Positions 6,184 through 8,394 of a DNA stretch of 8,394 bases are shown in pieces. The position numbers were made by a program, and so were the translations under genes. Position 1 is the stretch's first letter. Every line of letters begins with the position of its first letter. This stretch comes from an uncultured Campylobacter sp. (GTDB taxonomy: Bacteria > Campylobacterota > Campylobacteria > Campylobacterales > Campylobacteraceae), in assembly GCA_938036585.1 (NCBI GenBank), contig CALHQN010000023.1, positions 1 to 8,394 of the forward strand, in the 5' to 3' direction. The notes under the pieces were generated by a model that saw only the letters and a program-made list of their open reading frames with translations, ran no database searches and was not told the origin of the DNA.

Positions 6184-6957
6184 ATGCGGATAAAACTGCG
6201 GCTCGCAACGCCGCAAGATGCGGAGGCGCTGCTTGAAATTTACGCGCCTTACGTAAAGCAAACGGCGATCAGCTTCGAATACGACATGCCCGGCGCCGCG
6301 GAATTTGCGGAGCGCATCGGGCAAACGCTGCAAAGATACCCCTGTCTGCTCGCTTACGTAAGCGACGAGGCGGCAGGCGCAAACGATGAGCGAGATGAAA
6401 ATTTTAAAATTTCTGCGAGCGCAGCGGGCGCAGAGAGTGAAATTTCGCCCGCAGACGAGGTGCGAGATCGCACAAGCGCCGCGACGAAACAAAATAGCGC
6501 AAATTTAATCGTTGCGGCAAAGCAAAGCGGCGTAAATTTAAAACACGGACAAATCCTCGGCTATGCCTACGCTTCGGTTTTTAAAGAGCGCGCGGCATAC
6601 GATTGGTCGGCGGAAAGCTCGGTCTATGTATCGCAAAACGTGCGCGCTCTGGGCATCGGCAGGCTGCTCTACGAGGCGCTACAGCGCGCGCTTAGGGCTC
6701 AAAATATAGTAGATATGAACGCTTGCATCGCTTGCGGGGATGACGAATATCTAAACGACGCTAGCGTGCGATTTCACGAGCGTATGGGTTTTCGCTTCGT
6801 CGGCAGATTCGAGCGCTGCGCCTATAAATTCGGCCGCTGGTACGATATGGCGTGGATGCAAAAGCCGATCGGCGAGCATCTGCAAAATCAGCCTGCGATG
6901 AGGCCTTTCGCGCGCTTTAGAGATGAAATTTGCGCGAGCGCGGGTATTGAAATTTAA
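6184..6957 (+). CDS. GNAT acetyltransferase, PAT-like, with a 61-residue insert
   Basis: A 257-residue protein whose two halves together match the phosphinothricin-acetyltransferase-like GNAT family (usually 165-185 residues). Residues 1-60 give LRLATPQDAEALLEIYAPYV and RYPCLLAYV; residues 122-230 give GQILGYAYASVFKERAAYDW, SSVYVSQNVRALGIGRLLYEAL (acetyl-CoA loop RALGIG at 154-159), RFHERMGF (197-203) and KFGRWYDMAWMQKP (215-228). Between them, where the family normally has a tight turn, lie about 61 extra residues (61-121), low-complexity and rich in Ala, Ser, Glu, Asp and Lys. A tail of ~27 residues follows the domain. The reading frame is intact, so it may be functional. Such enzymes acetylate amino groups on small molecules; substrate unknown. 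AAAGGAG sits 5 nt before the ATG. The next gene starts 15 nt downstream, suggesting an operon. Confidence 0.88.
   Translation: MRIKLRLATPQDAEALLEIYAPYVKQTAISFEYDMPGAAEFAERIGQTLQRYPCLLAYVSDEAAGANDERDENFKISASAAGAESEISPADEVRDRTSAATKQNSANLIVAAKQSGVNLKHGQILGYAYASVFKERAAYDWSAESSVYVSQNVRALGIGRLLYEALQRALRAQNIVDMNACIACGDDEYLNDASVRFHERMGFRFVGRFERCAYKFGRWYDMAWMQKPIGEHLQNQPAMRPFARFRDEICASAGIEI
6364..6546 (+). repeat. In-frame palindrome-rich insert within the GNAT gene
   Basis: This stretch codes residues 61-121, which interrupt the GNAT fold. It contains the 14-nt palindrome AAATTTTAAAATTT (6399-6412) seen in spacers, GCGGGCG (6424-6430)/CGCCCGC (6446-6452) as a perfect 7-bp stem, GTGCGA-GA-TCGCAC (6460-6473), and a duplicated peptide KQNSANLI (102-109)/KQSGVNLK (113-120). 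GCGAGATGAAA with a following TTTTAA also occurs in the spacer just upstream (6081-6096). Confidence 0.6.
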
Positions 6958-6972
6958 TTTAAAGGAAAAACT

Positions 6973-7860
6973 TTGACGCACTTTATCATAGACGACGAAA
7001 ATATCGACGTAGATAATATCTTCGATGTCGTAAATCTCAAAGAGGGCGACGAGCTGAATATCGTCTCCAACACCGCCAAAAAGATCGGCGCCTTGACCCT
7101 TGCGCGCCTATCCAAGATGGGCGTTAGCATAGGCGAGGTCTTTACGATCGGCAAGCAAAGAAAAGATTTCGCCGATAAGATCATCGTGTTTTTGATGGGC
7201 AAGCTCTGCGGGCAGGAGGGCAAGATCGGCATCGTCAGCAACGATAAATTTTACGACGACGTGATAGAATTCTTTAATAATCTAAACTACCGCAAAAATC
7301 CTAAATTTGAAAAGATCAGTCTAGCCTCTCATACCGCAGGAGCGAGCGCAAAACAAAGCAAAGCAAACGGCATGGCGGAGAAAAAAGTCCAAAAAGCGGA
7401 ACCAAAAGCTACAAAACAGGAGCCAAAAACCCAAAAGCAAGGGGCAAAAATCGCTAAGCAGGAGCCCAAAATCGCTAAGCAGGAGCCGAAGGCCGCGCAA
7501 CAGGAACAAAAGGCTGCAAATTCTAAGATCGCCAAAACAGACATTGCCGCGGCGGAGGCGCTGATCCCGCAGTGCGTGAGCCTACAAGCCCTCTATGCCG
7601 CATGCGTCGCAAAGCTCGGCAGAGCCAAGGGCTGCGAGGCCTACCGCGAGATCAAGGACGGCGCGCGAGCAAGGTACGCGAGCATTACCTACGATAGCGA
7701 TCTAAAAGACGGCGCCGTAAGGCGAAACGCGATCAAGCTCTACCGCGAAAGCGGCGGCGATATGGCGGAATTTCACAACAAGCTGACGAGCGAATACAAA
7801 CACGCGGGGCCTGAAATTTATAAAGAATTTAAAGAAAAACTCGTCGGAAAGATGATCTAG
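6973..7860 (+). CDS. PIN/NYN-like domain protein with heptapeptide-repeat linker and novel C-terminal domain
   Basis: A 295-residue protein in three parts. Residues 1-117 resemble PIN/NYN-like nuclease domains: the opening FIIDDEN (4-10, acidic D7, D8, E9), KEGDELNIVSNTAKKIGALT, KDFADKIIVFLMG (64-76, D68) and IGIVSNDKFYDDVIEFF (85-101, D91). This is the usual order of acidic residues, strand by strand, in that fold, but the match is by pattern only. Residues 118-190 are a Lys/Gln/Ala/Glu/Pro linker with six seven-residue repeats. Residues 190-295 form a charged, mainly helical C-terminal domain I do not recognise. No signal peptide or membrane segment is seen. The start is TTG, 6 nt after AAAGGA; no ATG exists before residue 49, and the ID-E-N motif needs this start. 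It is 15 nt behind the GNAT gene. A role in RNA cleavage is inference; the linker's basic/acidic mix resembles nucleic-acid-binding tails. Confidence 0.75.
   Translation: MTHFIIDDENIDVDNIFDVVNLKEGDELNIVSNTAKKIGALTLARLSKMGVSIGEVFTIGKQRKDFADKIIVFLMGKLCGQEGKIGIVSNDKFYDDVIEFFNNLNYRKNPKFEKISLASHTAGASAKQSKANGMAEKKVQKAEPKATKQEPKTQKQGAKIAKQEPKIAKQEPKAAQQEQKAANSKIAKTDIAAAEALIPQCVSLQALYAACVAKLGRAKGCEAYREIKDGARARYASITYDSDLKDGAVRRNAIKLYRESGGDMAEFHNKLTSEYKHAGPEIYKEFKEKLVGKMI
7387..7512 (+). repeat. Six 21-bp tandem repeats coding heptapeptides
   Basis: Six in-frame 21-bp units encode VQKAEPK, ATKQEPK, TQKQGAK, IAKQEPK, IAKQEPK and AAQQEQK (residues 139-180). Units four and five differ at only two third-codon positions (CCC AAA versus CCG AAG), showing recent duplication, while the outer units have drifted. 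Such repeats can change number by slippage or recombination without breaking the frame. Confidence 0.85.
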
Positions 7861-8020
7861 GCATTTCGGCGCAAGGGTTTGAGGCGCAGGAATAGAGCAT
7901 ATCGCGACGTAGCGGCTAGAGCATGGTCTGGCGACGTTAAGATGCGTCGTTGCGGCGCATGATATGGTACGGCGCAGCATAAGCGCCCGAATAAAACTAT
8001 TTGCTTGCGCGGCATCGGTT
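7861..8020. other. Gene-poor stretch with degenerate direct repeats
   Basis: No credible gene is seen here. TAGAGCAT-ATC-GCGACGT (7893-7910) is repeated as TAGAGCAT-GGTCTG-GCGACGT (7917-7937). A hairpin ATGCGTC (7942-7948)/GGCGCAT (7954-7960) with one G-T pair and loop GTTGC follows. It lacks a U-run. The open frames across the stretch on the minus strand have no ribosome site and run antisense into the PIN-like gene. Confidence 0.45.
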
Positions 8021-8101
8021 TTATTTTCGCTGTATACAACCAAGCAGAGCCCAGGCGCTTAGGCATAGTAGCAGATTAAAGATATGTAGGATAAATTTCA
8101 T
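8021..8101 (-). CDS. Possible 26-residue lipoprotein-like small ORF
   Basis: A 26-codon ORF on the minus strand beginning 21 nt after the stop of the upstream hypothetical gene. It would encode MKFILHIFNLLLCLSAWALLGCIQRK: a basic start, a hydrophobic core of about 17 residues and ALLGC, which resembles a lipobox with Cys22. Only four residues follow. It could be a tiny lysis- or entericidin-like lipopeptide, a leader peptide, or the surviving N-terminus of a decayed lipoprotein gene. No strong Shine-Dalgarno is seen (the upstream bases read CTGGCAGA), so expression is uncertain. The sequence pattern fits a signal peptide better than random translation of this GC-rich DNA, but the ORF is short. 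Confidence 0.35.
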   Translation of the reverse strand: MKFILHIFNLLLCLSAWALLGCIQRK

Positions 8102-8122
8102 TCTGCCAGGTTCAATCCGGGT

Positions 8123-8394
8123 TTAATCATAGTTAAAGCTATATGGTTTGTAGCCGAAAATATGCAAAGTCTTTAAGGCTAGCCCTCTAACCTCTATCCA
8201 GGATGGATTGCGATGGACTAGGTATTCGTAATCATCCGCCTCTAATAAGCCGCGGTCGTTAAAATTTTTATCTATAAGTTCCACAAGCTCTCTTAGCGCA
8301 TCCCTCTCGTATGGCAGGAAGCAAAATTCAAATTGTTCCAATAAAGCATTTTTACATTCGGTATATAAAAATTCTACCATTTCCGATGGGCTTT
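8123..8394 (-). CDS. Hypothetical acidic protein, 5' end outside the window
   Basis: At least 89 residues are visible in one open frame, ending at TAA (8123-8125). The frame stays open through the window edge (SPSE before the first ATG at 8380), so the true start probably lies outside. I do not recognise the family. The visible part is acidic, with helical stretches (MVEFLYTECKNALLEQFEF, ERDALRELVELIDKNF), then ADDYEYLVHRNPSWIEVRGLALKTLHIFGYKPYSFNYD, ending rich in aromatics. No membrane segment or signal is seen in the part available. Its codons are visibly more AT-rich and less dominated by GCG/CGC than the genes to the left, hinting at separate acquisition. Small acidic proteins of this kind include toxin-immunity partners, but nothing here proves that. 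A possible lipopeptide ORF follows it. Confidence 0.6.
   Translation of the reverse strand, partial: SPSEMVEFLYTECKNALLEQFEFCFLPYERDALRELVELIDKNFNDRGLLEADDYEYLVHRNPSWIEVRGLALKTLHIFGYKPYSFNYD

Noticed and set aside
7321..7544. Hydrophobic Leu/Phe/Cys-rich minus-strand ORFs resembling membrane repeats
   Set aside because: They are the antisense of the Lys/Gln/Glu heptad repeats of the PIN-like protein, so the periodic hydrophobic pattern is an artefact.
7702..8066. Two overlapping minus-strand ORFs of 113 and 69 codons
   Set aside because: They lack ribosome sites, and the longer one runs antisense into the PIN-like gene. Their amino acid make-up (Arg, Ala, Cys, Pro rich) is typical of shadow translation.
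8107..8122. GGTTCAATCC resembling the T-arm of a tRNA
   Set aside because: The flanking bases do not form a 5-bp T stem (G-G opposition at the second pair) and no acceptor, D or anticodon arm can be found around it.

Overview
The window looks like a chromosomal segment of a Campylobacter-like epsilonproteobacterium (Campylobacterota), from one of the more GC-rich species (C. gracilis/showae type, by impression) rather than C. jejuni. The reasons are the very frequent words AAATTTTA/TAAAATTT in spacers and codons, the strong AAAGGA(G) ribosome sites 5-6 nt before starts, the TAAAAT/TACAAT -10 boxes without an evident -35, and a GlnA with the Helicobacter/Campylobacter-type NLF sequence. The grouping of glnA, a U32-family gene and purE also recalls the C. 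jejuni order, as I remember it.

Layout. Minus strand, 27-1792: a U32-family protein (probably RNA-modifying) overlaps purE by ATGA, forming a two-gene operon. A 65-bp divergent spacer with back-to-back -10 boxes separates it from hisJ (PHP-type histidinol-phosphatase, 1858-2646, plus). Next comes a 190-bp spacer rich in palindromes that carries the glnA promoter and a small leader hairpin, then glnA (2837-4264). A 122-bp spacer with two strong hairpins precedes a short ComEC-type DNA-uptake channel (4387-5640). A small YciI-family protein (5720-6010) follows, then a 173-bp repeat-rich spacer. The next two genes probably share an operon: a PAT-like GNAT acetyltransferase with a ~61-residue insert in its fold (6184-6957), and a 295-residue protein with a PIN/NYN-like N-terminus, a Lys/Gln/Glu/Pro heptapeptide-repeat linker and an unrecognised C-terminal domain (6973-7860). 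The last ~530 bp looks different: a gene-poor, repeat-bearing stretch, a possible 26-codon lipoprotein-like small ORF, and the 3' part of an unrecognised acidic protein on the minus strand running off the window.

Functionally most of this is housekeeping: purine synthesis (purE), histidine synthesis (hisJ), nitrogen assimilation (glnA), RNA modification (U32) and DNA uptake (comEC). The items most worth a second look are the PIN-like/heptad-repeat protein, the GNAT insert built from sequence resembling the neighbouring spacers, the mutually exclusive hairpins between glnA and comEC, and the compositionally distinct right end. I do not see a convincing defence locus or mobile element. The PIN-like protein is the best lead for an undescribed function.
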